From the NCBI GenBank assembly GCA_963210315.1, contig OY723313.1:558001-622000 (forward strand): a DNA stretch of 64,000 nucleotides, written 5' to 3'. The position numbers and the translations under genes were made by a program. A model generated the notes under the pieces. The model was not told the origin of the DNA, made no database searches, and saw nothing but the letters and a program-made list of their open reading frames with translations. This DNA comes from Rhynchopus euleeides. Taxonomy: Eukaryota; Euglenozoa; Diplonemea; Diplonemida; Diplonemidae. Each line of letters begins with the position of its first letter. Within the stretch, counting starts at the first letter, position 1. Of the stretch, positions 43,726 through 54,079 are shown piece by piece.

Positions 43726-44726
43726 TGGTGCCCCTGACGACCCCATATTGCGTAGTTTGTGCGTAGTGAAAAGGGGGGGGGGGGTCTCATTTTTTGATTT
43801 ACTCAGCCATTCTCTGTCTCTATGCCGGGACCCCAAACTCAAGGAGTTCTTGCTGTTCCGGGGTCAGTGAGGGTGCAGGTGCTGCAGGTGCTGCAGGTGC
43901 TGCAGGTTCTTCAGGTGCTGCAGCGCTGGCAGCCTTCGGTGCGGGTTTCGACGCAGTCTTTGCAGGTCTCTTTGGGGGTGCCCTTTGGCGCGGTGCCTGC
44001 TTCAGCTCGTCGGGTGGAAGCATCAACGCATCATTAAGCGGTGCCTGCTTCAGCTCCTCCGGGTGGAAGCGTCAACGCATCATTAAGGAAGAAGGAAGCA
44101 CAGTTGCTACGCTTTTTTGCAGCTGCAGGAAACGACACCATACCCAACAACAATCCCCAGACCGTCGAGGGAGAGTGGGCGCCTGGATCCCGTGACACAG
44201 ATCTCTAGTGCCGTTGTGATCCCCTCGGATAACGTCTCCTGGACGTTGTCAGCGGAGGTTGCCTGTGTGGCGGTGACCTCCGTATACCCCGCGGGATCCA
44301 GTGCCAGTAGCGCCTTCTTCAGCTTTTCGTCGACCCCTCGGCCGACGCTCTCCTTGATGTCAAGGGCCACCTTCAGGGTGGCACCTCGCATCGCCCTGAA
44401 GGCTGTGATCGTATCATCATTCACAATCTCGAGGGTGTTCTACGCGGCTCCTGGAACTCACTTCCTTCTCAGGTGTTTCTGGGCATGGGGCAACCTTGCC
44501 CAGGTGTTTCTGGAGTCCCGCCCCACATGTCGTGCGTTCTTTCGTACGGTGTATAGTGAGTTCTGGCAATAATTTTTTGCTCGGTCAGCGCAGTGCCTCC
44601 AGTCCTGTCTCAGTAGCCACACAGAAAGGGGGACCAAAAAAAACTGGGGGGGGACCAAAAAGCGAGACCCCCCCCCCAGATTGCGTAGTTTGTGCGTAGT
44701 GAAAAAGGGGTAAATCAGGGGCACCA
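43726..44726. mobile_element. 1001-bp TIR element carrying gene-like exons (Pack-type)
   Basis: Perfect 12-bp terminal inverted repeats (TGGTGCCCCTGA ... TCAGGGGCACCA) are flanked by GATAT on both sides (43721-43725 and 44727-44731), at a point where intact satellite monomers read GGTGATATGGCGG once. Just inside each end is ATTGCGTAGTTTGTGCGTAG in direct orientation. The interior holds a gene fragment (43820-44439) and no transposase. TIR elements carrying pieces of host genes are known as Pack-type elements; assignment to that class is by structure only. Confidence 0.72.
43820..44439 (-). pseudogene. Captured gene fragment, at least two exons
   Basis: On the minus strand a possible acceptor (CGCGTAG|AACACC) opens a balanced-composition exon at 44439-44144 (NTLEIVNDDTITAFRAMRGA... 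GVDEKLKKALLALDPAGY...), ending at a possible donor GG|GTATGG. Further on, a second open segment (DELKQAPRQRAPPKRPAKT...) runs to a stop at 43820 with (AAP)n repeats and the end LTPEQQELLEFGVPA. A 50-bp block encoding LNDAL.LPP.ELKQAP is tandemly duplicated at 43990-44095. There is no start codon in a sensible position. The host gene is unrecognised. Confidence 0.45.
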
Positions 44727-45370
44727 GATATGGCGGAAAATTTTTTGGGGTGTTTTTGGGTGAAAATCCGGGCAACCCGGGCCCTTTGGGACCACATAGG
44801 CCAGGAAAGGCCAAAATTTTCGACTTTTTTCGGAAATTTTCCGATTTTTCACAGTGTGGCAGTCCGCAGACACAGATTTTCGGGTCAGAAAAAAAAAAAT
44901 TTGTCGACCCAAAAATTTCGGATTTTTTTCCGGAGGGTGTATGGTGACCATCCCGGAAATCCGAAAAAAACCTGATTTTTCCTGATTTTCGGATTTTTCT
45001 CGAAATTCGCCCTTGTGTCAACCAGTGGCAAATTTTTCGGAAAATCGGGAAAAACAGGAAAATCCGGAAAATCATACACCCTCCTAGTGTCTGGGGGGTG
45101 ATATGGCGGAAAATTTTTTGGGGTGTTTTTGGGTGAAAATCCGGGCAACCCGGGCCCTTTGGGACCACATAGGCCAGGAAAGGCCAAAATTTTCGACTTT
45201 TTTCGGAAATTTTCCGATTTTTCACAGTGTGGCAGTCCGCAGACACAGATTTTCGGGTCAGAAAAAAAAAATTTGTCGACCCAAAAATTTCGGATTTTTT
45301 TCCGGAGGGTGTATGGTGACCATCCCGGAAATCCGAAAAAAACCTGATTTTTCCTGATTTTCGGACAGGT

Positions 45371-46558
45371 GTGGCTCTATTCTATTTTGGGGGTATTTTG
45401 GCCGATTTTCGAAATTCTATTTTGGTTTTTTTGCACTTTTTTTGGGTGCTTTTTTGCACGATTTCTGTGCCTCAGACACAGATTTTGGTGTGAGTTTTGC
45501 GCTATTTTGATTCACTCGGCCTCACCGATGCATACGATTCGAAAAAATGGCGAAAAAATCGCTATCAACAACGGTGAACGAATGGAGGTAGATGGGGAAG
45601 TGGAAGGACACAGCACGCCCTCCCACTGCTCGCCACCTGTACACTACCTCTCTGTTCAAGGCGGTCAGTGCCTCTTGATGCTGCACACAAATCACTGTAC
45701 ATCCCAGGGCGCCTTCCTTGTGAGAATAGCGGAACCTCTGCGTTGCAGTTTGGTGGTTGAGGCCGGCGGTGGTGACTCACTTTGGTGACTGTGCTTCCTT
45801 CCCCCTGAGCTCGACCAGATCCAGGTCGACCTGGTGCTGTGTGGCTCCGGTGTGGTATCTCCTTGCTTCCTCGCACACATACACGTGGTTCCTCGCCACG
45901 GATGCCCACCAAGTGAACCCGAAACATATCACGGGCCCCGACGACCCTTTCGAGATGTCATAGCCGCAAGCCCGCAAACCCGATCGCATTCGCAAGGTGT
46001 TCGTCTCTGAGAGATTAGGCTCGGCCCAGCCTCCCGCGAGGTGTGAACCGATATGCCCAGCCCCGTACGCGCAAGCTTGGCTCCAAGACCAGGCACAAGC
46101 CACAGGGGGGTCTGGGGGGCGGAGCCCCCCAGCCGCCGGAGGCCACGGTAGCGAACGTCTGTTGGCCTGGCTCCATAGTCGCATACGCTCAAGTACAACA
46201 CAACTGACAGATAGCACATGTCGCATGGGGGGGTCTGGGGGGTTCCGCCCCCCAGCCGCCGGAGGCCACGGTAGTGAACATCTGTTGGTTTGAGCTCGAG
46301 AGCAAGCCTCTCACACCACCGCCCTCCGACCCCCCTCTCCACCCCCAGGTGCAAATTTTTTTTGCATCCGGAAAATGTGTTCTTTTGACTGTTTGAGCAC
46401 ATCCAAGACCGGGAACATAAAAATTTTCGGCCAATACCAAGTAGGGTCACTATAAAATCCAAAGGAAAAAAGTGCAAAAAAATAGTGCAAAAAAATATTT
46501 TTTCCCCAAATTCCTATTTTCATTCCGTGAAATAGATACACGCCTGTTTTCGGATTTT
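45371..46558. other. Repeat-region spacer with inverted GC-rich hairpin repeats
   Basis: No supportable gene. Two GC-rich hairpin repeats (about 46100-46155 and 46222-46280) are in the opposite orientation to those at 42603-42822. Minus-strand frames here show no family features. Confidence 0.45.
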
Positions 46559-49500
46559 TCTTTTTTTTTTTTTTTTTTTGCGTATCCGTCAGGTGGACCA
46601 CCGGGTGGGGAGAGATCCGGTGTGAGGCACTTGGGTCCGTCCAGGTGGGCAGGGGGAACCTGGGGGCGGGGGGCCTCAAAACCCGTCTACCAGTGCCGCT
46701 TCTAATCTCGTCGGTCTTGTCCCAACCACCACCAGCCAGCCCAGAACGCCCTGACGCTGCGACCTCGTCGATTTTTCCGTTTCGCCCATCCGCCCAACTC
46801 CGCCAACCCAACCAGCCCTACCCTTTCTCCCAGTCAGGGCGGTACTCACACGAGCGGCAAAGCGCTGGGGGAGGGGGGGGGGGGACATCAATAGGGGAGG
46901 GGAGGGGAGGGGGGAGGAAGGGAGGGGAGGAAGGGGGGGGGGTTATGTTGTTTCTAACCCAGACCTGCTGTGCAGAGCCCGGGGGAGGGGGTGGCCAGCC
47001 CCTGTCTAACCATTCACAACGGCCACCTGCACACATCTATGAAAGGGGGGGGGGAAGGTCCCGGGGGGGGGGGGGGGGGGGCGGTGGTGGGGGTGGGGAC
47101 GCTGCTCCGCCTACTCGCCCCGCTCCACCTCCGTCTGCAGCTTGCGCATGTAGACGCGCAGGCTGACCCCCGGCTCCCTCGTCTGGTTCCCGGGCTCGGC
47201 CTGCGCGCCCCCTTGCAGGATGCGCGCCTGCAGCCACTCCGCCGCTACGTCACCTGCCACCCTGGGCGAGAGGGGGCAAAGGCCATAGCTGGGGTGGAAG
47301 CAGTGCCTCCACGCCTCGACGGTGCGGGGGATGGCTCCTCCCATCGAGACGCAGGGGGCCATGCCGCGGGCCCGCGCTACCACCCCCTCGGCCCAGACAC
47401 GGGACGCCGCAAGCTCCTGCAGAGCGGGGATGTTCGCCGCGGGCGTCTCGTCGTCCCCGTAGGCGTCGATGGCCTGGAGGTCGTCCTCGGGCTCCCACAC
47501 GTTCGCCGGGTCGTCGTCGAACTCCATGGGGCCCGCCGCGTCACCCTGACGCAGCTCCTCCAGGCGTCTCGAGGACGCGGCCGTCCGGCTGCGGCGCTGC
47601 CCGTCCCGGCGGGCCTGCGCGGCGTTGCGCATCATCGTCGCAGCAACCCCCTGGATCCCGCCAGCCCCACCGGGGGCTGTTCCGCCAGAGGTGCCAGAGG
47701 GGGCTGTGTTGAAGGTGTGGGAGCCTCCGCCCTGGCGGCGCCGCGCGGCCTGAGCGGGGCCAGACGGCTGGGCGCCTGCCGCCGTGACCGGAGCCGCAGA
47801 GGGCACACCAGGGGGGGCTGTGTTTGAGGTTTGGGAGCCTCCGCCCTGGTGGTTCTCTGTGGCCCCCGACCCCGACGGCGGGCACTCTGCATGTTGGGCC
47901 TGCCCCTGCATGGGGGCTGGGGCAGCCCGGGAGGCACTCTCCGCCGGGGGCACGCTGTGGCCGTGGGTCGCGGAGGGCGCACCAGAGGGGGCTGTGTTTG
48001 AGGTTTGGGAGCCTCCGCCCTGGTGCATCTCCACGTCCTGGCCGGGAGCGACCGGCTCCTCCGCCACTTCCTCCTTCACCCGCGTTGGATGGTGCGCAGC
48101 CCCCGACGAGTCGTGCGGGGCACTCGGCTGCCTGGGCCCCATCGGCGTGTCGTGCATGCGGCTCGGGATGGGCTTCCGCCGGCGGGGGCGCGCCCGGGCG
48201 GACTCCAGGACCTCCCGCAGATCCGGGGTGACCGCGGGTTGCTCCGCAGGGTCTGGAGCGTCGACATCCACCGCCACCCGGTCAATGTAGCCTGGGCACC
48301 GCTCACCCCGCACTGCGCATGACGCGCACACTTTGCGCCAGCATCTGCCACACGCGTGATGCCTCGCGGAGCGGTCGAACGGGCGGCGGCACTTCTCGCA
48401 CTCCTCCACCTGGCCCGCCGAGCCCCCCTGACGCACCATCTGCATGGGACTATCACCATCGCACCCCGTGACATCCGCTGCCATCGGCTTCGGGGGAAGA
48501 CCCGCCAGGTGCTGACGCATGGGCTCCGGCATAACTAGGGGCACGTAGTGCCCATGTTGCCCCCCCGTCCTCCGCAGACAGTGGGCGTCCACCACTGCAC
48601 TCGCACCTACTGGGGACAGAAGCATCGGCTGGTGGTTGTCGATGAGCACGAGGACGACGCATCTGGTCACGCGCGCAGCCGCCGCCAGGGCGATGAAGTC
48701 CGCCCAGGTGCGCACGTCGTCGCTCCCTGCGCGCATCATCTGCTCGGCCCACTGGTTCGGACCCTCCTCCACCCGCATCCGGAGGTCCGGGTCGCGCATC
48801 GCCCTGCGGACTGCCTCTTGGCGCAGCCACCCGCTGGATTGCTTCACCGATCGGGCACCCAGCGTGGCCAACGCATCAAAAGCACAGTCCCCCACCCGGA
48901 ACGACCACCCGTCCGGCTCGACCAGGCCCAGCCGCGCCTGCTGCTGCAGGGACGACAAGCTCAGCCTCCCGTCCGTCTGGCCGCGCCACTCCAGCAATTG
49001 GGCCAGGGGGTCAGCCGCCACCCCACCCGCCGGCTGCGGGAGGTCCCCCTCCGCGGGGGGAGGCGGCGGGCGTGGGCGGCGGGGAGGGGCAGGTTCGGGT
49101 TCAGGGGTCGGCTCCTCGGGGCCCGCCGCGTCATCCGGGTCACACATGAAATCCTCCGCGTCCATGTGCCCGTCGAAGTGTGGCGCGGGGGCCAGGTCCG
49201 TGTCAGGCGCGAAGAAGTAGTCCGGCTCCACGCCCACCAGCGGATCCGGCAAGACCCGCTCCCGAGTCTGACCAGAGCGCAGGTCCGTGCACAGCGCCCC
49301 CCTGCGGAGCGACGACCGCCCCACCGCCCGCATCAACGGCACCACTATCCGCGCCGCCCAGGAACGAGTGAGCTCGGCCCTGTCCCCCAGCTTGTGGTCC
49401 ACCGCGAAGCTGACCAAGTGCCTGAAGAGCCGCACGGCCTCCGGACCCATCCCGCCCGACTGCTCCAGGGCGAACGCGGAGAAGGCGATCTCAACCTCCT

Positions 49501-52500
49501 GACACCGCGCCCCGTGCTTGCGATGCTTGGATGCTTCAGCCCGCGACGCGGTGTACCCCCGCGCTCTCGCCGCACCCTGCCTCGCAGACTCCGCGCACGT
49601 CGACCACACGGTCACGTCGATCGCCCGGCCCCGCGACTCACCTATGCCGCACGGGAGGAACACGTCAGCCGGCTTGCCCCCGCCCAAGAGGAGGTGGTTG
49701 GGCTCCAGCTGGGGGCCGAGTCCCGCGTCCCGCGCCAGCCCCAGCACCCCGAGCTTCACCGCGTCGTGGCGCTTGATGCGGTCCGCCGATGCCTGGCAGC
49801 TGAACACATGGGCGCCCAAGACGTCCATGGCGTCCCCGCACTCGTGGCACCGCGACCCAGGGGCGAAGACGACGAGGCCCAGGCGCAGGCGAGCCGCCAC
49901 TTGGTACTCCTCCCTCCCCATCGCAAACTGTTGTTCTGGCGTCACCGTCACCCACGCCCCTGCGCCTGGGAGGGACGCGGACAACTGACGCCCTTTACTC
50001 AGCACGTCAGCCTCCGCCAGTAGGGTCTCGTGCTGCCGGCTGATGATCGCCAGGGATAGGTCGCGCTGGCGGAGGGGCTCGCCCGGGCGCTTGTGAGGGT
50101 CCACCCAGTCCGCCTCCGCCACCAGCTCGTTGTGGGCGGTCGCTGCCACGCGCCACGCATCCGCATCCCAACGATATCCGCTGTCCAGCTGCACACATAG
50201 GGGGAAGAAGGAGCTAGCCGCCGCCAAAGCCGCAGCGGTGATGTGGTCCTCCGACCTCCGAATGCCCATACCCCCTAGCCTGACGGGCAGGGCCGCCTGG
50301 TCTCGCGCATCGTCAGGGAGGGTCCCGTCCCTGTCCCCGAGCACAGATGCCAGCACCATCCCGATTTCCTTGTCATACTGGCGAAGGTATTCTCTCCCGG
50401 CGTACCCAATTGCGCGCATCTGGAAGACCAGCTTGCAGAAGCCTTCACAGTGTCGCAGGAGGGTCATGGCCACTTGCGCGTCTTGGAGGTGGTGAAGCTG
50501 GCGCAGGTTCGGGATGAACTTCTCTCTCAGTTTTGTATCCATCACCCGCTCGCAGAATTCCGCATCCCCCACCGGAGCCCCGAGGAACTCGAAGTTGTGG
50601 TGGAGGAGGTCCATGCGAGTCGCGCGCTCCTTTTCCGTCGCGGCTACATCAAGGCCCGCTCCCCGGAGGCCCTCCACCGAGTGCCCATTCAGCGAGATCA
50701 CTTCGCATTTGCGGCGTGCCACCACCAGGCCCAGCTCCGCGCTCCGCCGCTCGAGGATCGCGAACGCGTGGCCGACCGCCCCGGGGGAGCCCATCAGCGT
50801 GCCATCGTCCAAGTACCACACGCTGCCCTCCACCCCCGGCAGCTTGCCTAGGTCCTCGGTCAGCTGGCGGATGGCCAGGGAGAACAGGAGCGGCCCGAGG
50901 GGGTCCCCCTGCTGTACCCCCCTCTGCGATTCGAGCACTTCGCCACGGTATCTCAGGGCTGAGGGCGACGCGTAGCACCACTCGACCCACGCCGACAGCT
51001 CCGGGAGGTCCCGCCTGACAGCATCGATGAACGCCTGCCTGTTAACCATGTTAAAGGCGTTGGCATAGTCGATCTTCAGCAGGACCTTGTCCGCCCCCCT
51101 GTTGCGCGCCGCGAAGTCCTTCACGACCGCCGTGGCCGCCTCCAGTCCGCCGTCCACCGCCACTCCTACTTGCCTCCCCTTCAGGAGGAGCTTCCCAGCC
51201 TGTTCCCTGACGTCTGCGGTGAGGGTTTTGGCCACCAGGCGGCGGAGGGTCTCCCCAACCGCGATCGGGCGGATCCCCGCGTCTGGCTTGGGGAGCGCGA
51301 CCAGAGACGCGCCCGCGATGTGCCGGGCCAGCTGCGGGGGGGCCTCGCCTCTGCGCAGGACATTCACCACCGCCGTGAGGGCCGGAAGCACATCCACTCC
51401 CTCCACCTGGACGAGCTCCCGGAGGTGGTCCGCCCTCAGGCCTGAGGGGCCGGCGCCCGTGCCCCTCGGTAACCCCTTCAGCGCTTTAAACACCTCGGCG
51501 GGGGTGGCATCCGCGGGCACTACCCGCGTCGCCGCGGAGATGGCTGGGCTGTCCGCTTCCGGGTGCATTGCTAGGAGCTTCGCTTTCGTGGCAGGGGTGG
51601 CAGGCGCCAGGCCGGCGCTCCTGGTGCGCGCCATCGCCGCCGAATACCGCCCTTGTCTCGCCGCTTGCACCACCGCTTCCTCCGTCTCCTCCCATGTGGG
51701 GGCAGCCTCCACCCGTCCCGGGCCCGGGGCTTCCGTCCGGGCCCGGCGCCAGAGCTCCGACGCGCGTCCTTCCCGCCAGAGGATGATCGCCTCCTCCCGG
51801 GCCCGCTTCGCCAGCAGCTGCTTCTTCTTCCCTCCACGGTAGGTGCGGAAGAGGGTTTTGGGCACCAAGAGGAGGCGGAGCCACGCCGTGGTGCTCGAAC
51901 TATTCGCTGCGACATCCCACAGGGCCTGGCTATAGGCTACCGCCGCCGGGCGGAGGATCGCCCCGGGGACCGACAGCGACACCCCCACTCGCTCCGTGTG
52001 GATGCTCTCAAGGGGAGGGAGGCGACCCGCATCCGCTGCCTCCGCCGCAGAGGGTGCGCGCCTGTTCGGCACCACAGGGGTCGCGCCACGTGGGCGGCAC
52101 TTCACGCAGGAGTCCAAGGAGGTGCTCATTACCTTCGAGCACCACATGCACTTCTTCATGCCCAGCAGACGAAGCGCGCTCGGCGGGAACTCCTCACCCT
52201 GGTCTGCGTGCGCCTGGGCGTGCTTGCGGAGCGTCTCCTTGGACGAATACGGCGTATGCCGGTGGAGAGCCGAGCCCGCGCAGGCCGTGAGGGGGCAGAA
52301 CCAGCGGCGACGCACATCCCCCAGGCCCGCCCCTTCTGCCTCCTGGGCACCCTCCCCTAGGGCCGCCGGGCAGGCGTCTCGACACGTGGCTGGGCTGAGG
52401 TGGGCCGGCGCCGCGCTCTCTCGAAGGGCCCTGCGTCGGGCAAGGGGCATGGCCACTCCCTCGTAGTGGTTGCCAGAGAGAGCCACCACCCTGACATCTG

Positions 52501-53262
52501 CGGGGGCTGGCCCCTGCTTCTTAGGGCGCCGCGGGTCCACACGGATTGCCTGACCCCTGCCCTCCTGCACCACCACCACTGACAAGTCCCACGCTCCCGC
52601 CGCCAGGTGCAGCGCGAGGTGGTCCCCATGCGCCGCACCAGCCAGGCCCGCCCGATACTCCTCGACCCGCCTGGCGTCCCCTAACAAGTGAAGCAGTTGA
52701 GGTTTCACCGAGGCGTCCCCTGCACGCCGGGACAGCTCGGAGCGCATGCCCACTATGTCGTCGTGGGAGGGGAGGGCGGCCGTGGGCGTGAGTGCCGCGA
52801 AGAGGCAGTCCCCTGTCGCCTGATTCGGCACCCTGGACCCCCCGAACTGCGACAGGACCTCGTCCACCCCAGTCCAGTCCTCCTCCATCTCCAGGTCCCC
52901 ACCGCACAGGTCGCGCGGGCCGAGGAAGAGCGGGGGGCGCTCTGACGTTGCGCACAGGAGGCGGGTCCGTCTCATGGGCTGTACGGAGCGCCACAAGTCC
53001 AGGGTCACCGCGTCCCGCATCTCCGACTCCCGCAGCCGCGCTGCCGTCACGGCCACCTCCACCCCAGCCCAGACGAGACACGCGAGCGACAGGAACCCCA
53101 GCCCCCAGACCCCGCCCGACAGGGCCCCCGCCGACGCCAGGACCGGCAACACCTCTGCCACTCGCTCCGCCCGACTCACCCGACGCAGCGCGTCCAGCCC
53201 GGCGCCGATCCGGTCCTCCGAGCGGCGGACGGAGGCAGGCAGGAGAAATTTTCGCGAAAATC
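46559..53262 (-). mobile_element. Non-LTR retrotransposon with RT, restriction-like endonuclease and two OTU domains
   Basis: Read on the minus strand, the element has a single giant ORF, a 3' untranslated region of about 530 bp rich in pyrimidine, and a terminal A-run of about 20 (T-run at 46559-46579) directly after CCACCTGACGGATACGC. The tail is confirmed by a truncated copy at 34866-34921. The 5' boundary is uncertain: the ORF stays open to a TAG near 53261, where the sequence turns A/T-rich. No clear target-site duplication was found by eye. Confidence 0.8.
47111..53179 (-). CDS. Retrotransposon polyprotein: OTU - Zn finger - RT - CCHC/RLE endonuclease - OTU - Zn finger
   Basis: About 2020 codons; the frame is open to about 53259 without an ATG, and the first ATG is codon 54 (53020). 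Order by residue from 53179: OTU 1 (GDCLF, Cys about 125; GNHYEG, His about 238); C2H2-like finger about 295-324; CMWC...CVKC 344-361; RT about 565-830 (KIDYANAFN Asp about 704, QQGDPLGP, YLDDG 789-793); CHEC-x9-H-x3-C knuckle 1111-1128; restriction-like endonuclease (GKPADVFLP, RAIDVTV, KHRKH) about 1137-1230; OTU 2 (GDCAFDAL about 1430, HGHYVPL about 1542); RING/FYVE-like finger 1594-1628; then a disordered region with three GGGS(Q/H)T(S/F)NTAP repeats. CCHC plus RLE downstream of RT is the R2/NeSL/CRE-type layout. OTU domains are cysteine proteases, usually deubiquitinating. All key catalytic residues appear present. Confidence 0.88.
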   Translation of the reverse strand: MSRAERVAEVLPVLASAGALSGGVWGLGFLSLACLVWAGVEVAVTAARLRESEMRDAVTLDLWRSVQPMRRTRLLCATSERPPLFLGPRDLCGGDLEMEEDWTGVDEVLSQFGGSRVPNQATGDCLFAALTPTAALPSHDDIVGMRSELSRRAGDASVKPQLLHLLGDARRVEEYRAGLAGAAHGDHLALHLAAGAWDLSVVVVQEGRGQAIRVDPRRPKKQGPAPADVRVVALSGNHYEGVAMPLARRRALRESAAPAHLSPATCRDACPAALGEGAQEAEGAGLGDVRRRWFCPLTACAGSALHRHTPYSSKETLRKHAQAHADQGEEFPPSALRLLGMKKCMWCSKVMSTSLDSCVKCRPRGATPVVPNRRAPSAAEAADAGRLPPLESIHTERVGVSLSVPGAILRPAAVAYSQALWDVAANSSSTTAWLRLLLVPKTLFRTYRGGKKKQLLAKRAREEAIILWREGRASELWRRARTEAPGPGRVEAAPTWEETEEAVVQAARQGRYSAAMARTRSAGLAPATPATKAKLLAMHPEADSPAISAATRVVPADATPAEVFKALKGLPRGTGAGPSGLRADHLRELVQVEGVDVLPALTAVVNVLRRGEAPPQLARHIAGASLVALPKPDAGIRPIAVGETLRRLVAKTLTADVREQAGKLLLKGRQVGVAVDGGLEAATAVVKDFAARNRGADKVLLKIDYANAFNMVNRQAFIDAVRRDLPELSAWVEWCYASPSALRYRGEVLESQRGVQQGDPLGPLLFSLAIRQLTEDLGKLPGVEGSVWYLDDGTLMGSPGAVGHAFAILERRSAELGLVVARRKCEVISLNGHSVEGLRGAGLDVAATEKERATRMDLLHHNFEFLGAPVGDAEFCERVMDTKLREKFIPNLRQLHHLQDAQVAMTLLRHCEGFCKLVFQMRAIGYAGREYLRQYDKEIGMVLASVLGDRDGTLPDDARDQAALPVRLGGMGIRRSEDHITAAALAAASSFFPLCVQLDSGYRWDADAWRVAATAHNELVAEADWVDPHKRPGEPLRQRDLSLAIISRQHETLLAEADVLSKGRQLSASLPGAGAWVTVTPEQQFAMGREEYQVAARLRLGLVVFAPGSRCHECGDAMDVLGAHVFSCQASADRIKRHDAVKLGVLGLARDAGLGPQLEPNHLLLGGGKPADVFLPCGIGESRGRAIDVTVWSTCAESARQGAARARGYTASRAEASKHRKHGARCQEVEIAFSAFALEQSGGMGPEAVRLFRHLVSFAVDHKLGDRAELTRSWAARIVVPLMRAVGRSSLRRGALCTDLRSGQTRERVLPDPLVGVEPDYFFAPDTDLAPAPHFDGHMDAEDFMCDPDDAAGPEEPTPEPEPAPPRRPRPPPPPAEGDLPQPAGGVAADPLAQLLEWRGQTDGRLSLSSLQQQARLGLVEPDGWSFRVGDCAFDALATLGARSVKQSSGWLRQEAVRRAMRDPDLRMRVEEGPNQWAEQMMRAGSDDVRTWADFIALAAAARVTRCVVLVLIDNHQPMLLSPVGASAVVDAHCLRRTGGQHGHYVPLVMPEPMRQHLAGLPPKPMAADVTGCDGDSPMQMVRQGGSAGQVEECEKCRRPFDRSARHHACGRCWRKVCASCAVRGERCPGYIDRVAVDVDAPDPAEQPAVTPDLREVLESARARPRRRKPIPSRMHDTPMGPRQPSAPHDSSGAAHHPTRVKEEVAEEPVAPGQDVEMHQGGGSQTSNTAPSGAPSATHGHSVPPAESASRAAPAPMQGQAQHAECPPSGSGATENHQGGGSQTSNTAPPGVPSAAPVTAAGAQPSGPAQAARRRQGGGSHTFNTAPSGTSGGTAPGGAGGIQGVAATMMRNAAQARRDGQRRSRTAASSRRLEELRQGDAAGPMEFDDDPANVWEPEDDLQAIDAYGDDETPAANIPALQELAASRVWAEGVVARARGMAPCVSMGGAIPRTVEAWRHCFHPSYGLCPLSPRVAGDVAAEWLQARILQGGAQAEPGNQTREPGVSLRVYMRKLQTEVERGE

Positions 53263-54079
53263 TCTATGTCCCAAAAATGTCCCGTGGCAAAAAAAAAAGT
53301 TTGTCCAAATGGCCAATCTAATTTTTGACTTTTTTTCACACCACCTCCACTTTCCACCACCACTGGGAGTTCTGGTAGTAACACTGGGAGCAGTGGTAAC
53401 CTTGGTCTGAGGACAAATTTCGGATTTTTTTTTGCTGTCGGCCGACCGACCGACTGGCCGACCGACAGGCCGACAGCTGTAGGGTTGGTCACCTTGCATC
53501 CGAGATGAAAAATCACGAAAAATCGCATTGTCTTTTCCCGTACAAAGTCATGAAAAACCAAGTGTCACCCAATGGGAAATCTATTTTTTGACTTTTTTTG
53601 ACCCTCCGACTCATTTTGACTCGGTCACCACTTTTTTGACTGACTGCGATTTACCATTTGACTCAGTCAAACTGAGAGCTATGCGGCTCGCACTGCTCAG
53701 CAAGAAGTCTCGGTAATCCGACGACTTTGCGAAATTTTTGTCAACCGGCAACCGGCAACCCCGGTTGCCGGTTGAAAGTTGACAAAAAAATCGTGAAAAA
53801 AACACAAGTCGTAGGGGGACCCCAACACCCCATATACCCCCTTCTGGGACCAAAAAGTGCACGAATGTATATTTCCTGCACCCCGACCGGAGGCCGAAAC
53901 TGCACCCGAGTGCAGGAAAAAAACGGTCCGAGGGCCGGAGGCCCGAGGCCTTTTTTTCCTGCTCGAGGGTGCAGTTGAGGCCGACACGGGGTGCAGATGA
54001 TGGTTTCTTGCCATCACCCGGCACTTTCGAGCACAGCACGACGGGACCGCTCTGCCGAGGACTTGGTCAGACCAGCCAG
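53262..54079. other. A/T-rich spacer with short hairpins and a foldback copy
   Basis: No gene. It contains a CGAC-rich hairpin (GCTGTCGGCCGACCGACC...GGCCGACAGC, 53432-53477), a CAACCGGCAACCGG/CCGGTTGCCGGTTG hairpin (53740-53776), and at 53863-53999 an inverted copy of the hairpin inserted at about 40425-40560. Confidence 0.55.

Larger units (their letters stand above)
42165..45370. repeat. 374-bp satellite array, three monomers, interrupted by two insertions
   Basis: The monomer is A/T-rich with GGAAAATTTTTTGGGGTGTT, GGGACCACATAGGCCAGGAA, CACAGTGTGGCAGTCCGCAG, TTCCGGAGGGTGTATGGTGA and CCTCCTAGTGTCTGGGGGGT in order. Monomer 1 is split into 42165-42347 and 43529-43725 by the hAT-like element; a second insertion (43726-44726) follows it; monomers 2 and 3 run 44727-45099 and 45100-45370 (incomplete). 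The same monomer forms the array at 60154-60917. Confidence 0.85.

Noticed and set aside
44458-45357. Open frames in the 374-bp satellite on both strands (also 60088-61015)
   Set aside because: They repeat with the satellite period and have no start context or domain.
48548-50023. 491-codon plus-strand frame
   Set aside because: Antisense shadow of the retrotransposon polyprotein in GC-rich sequence.
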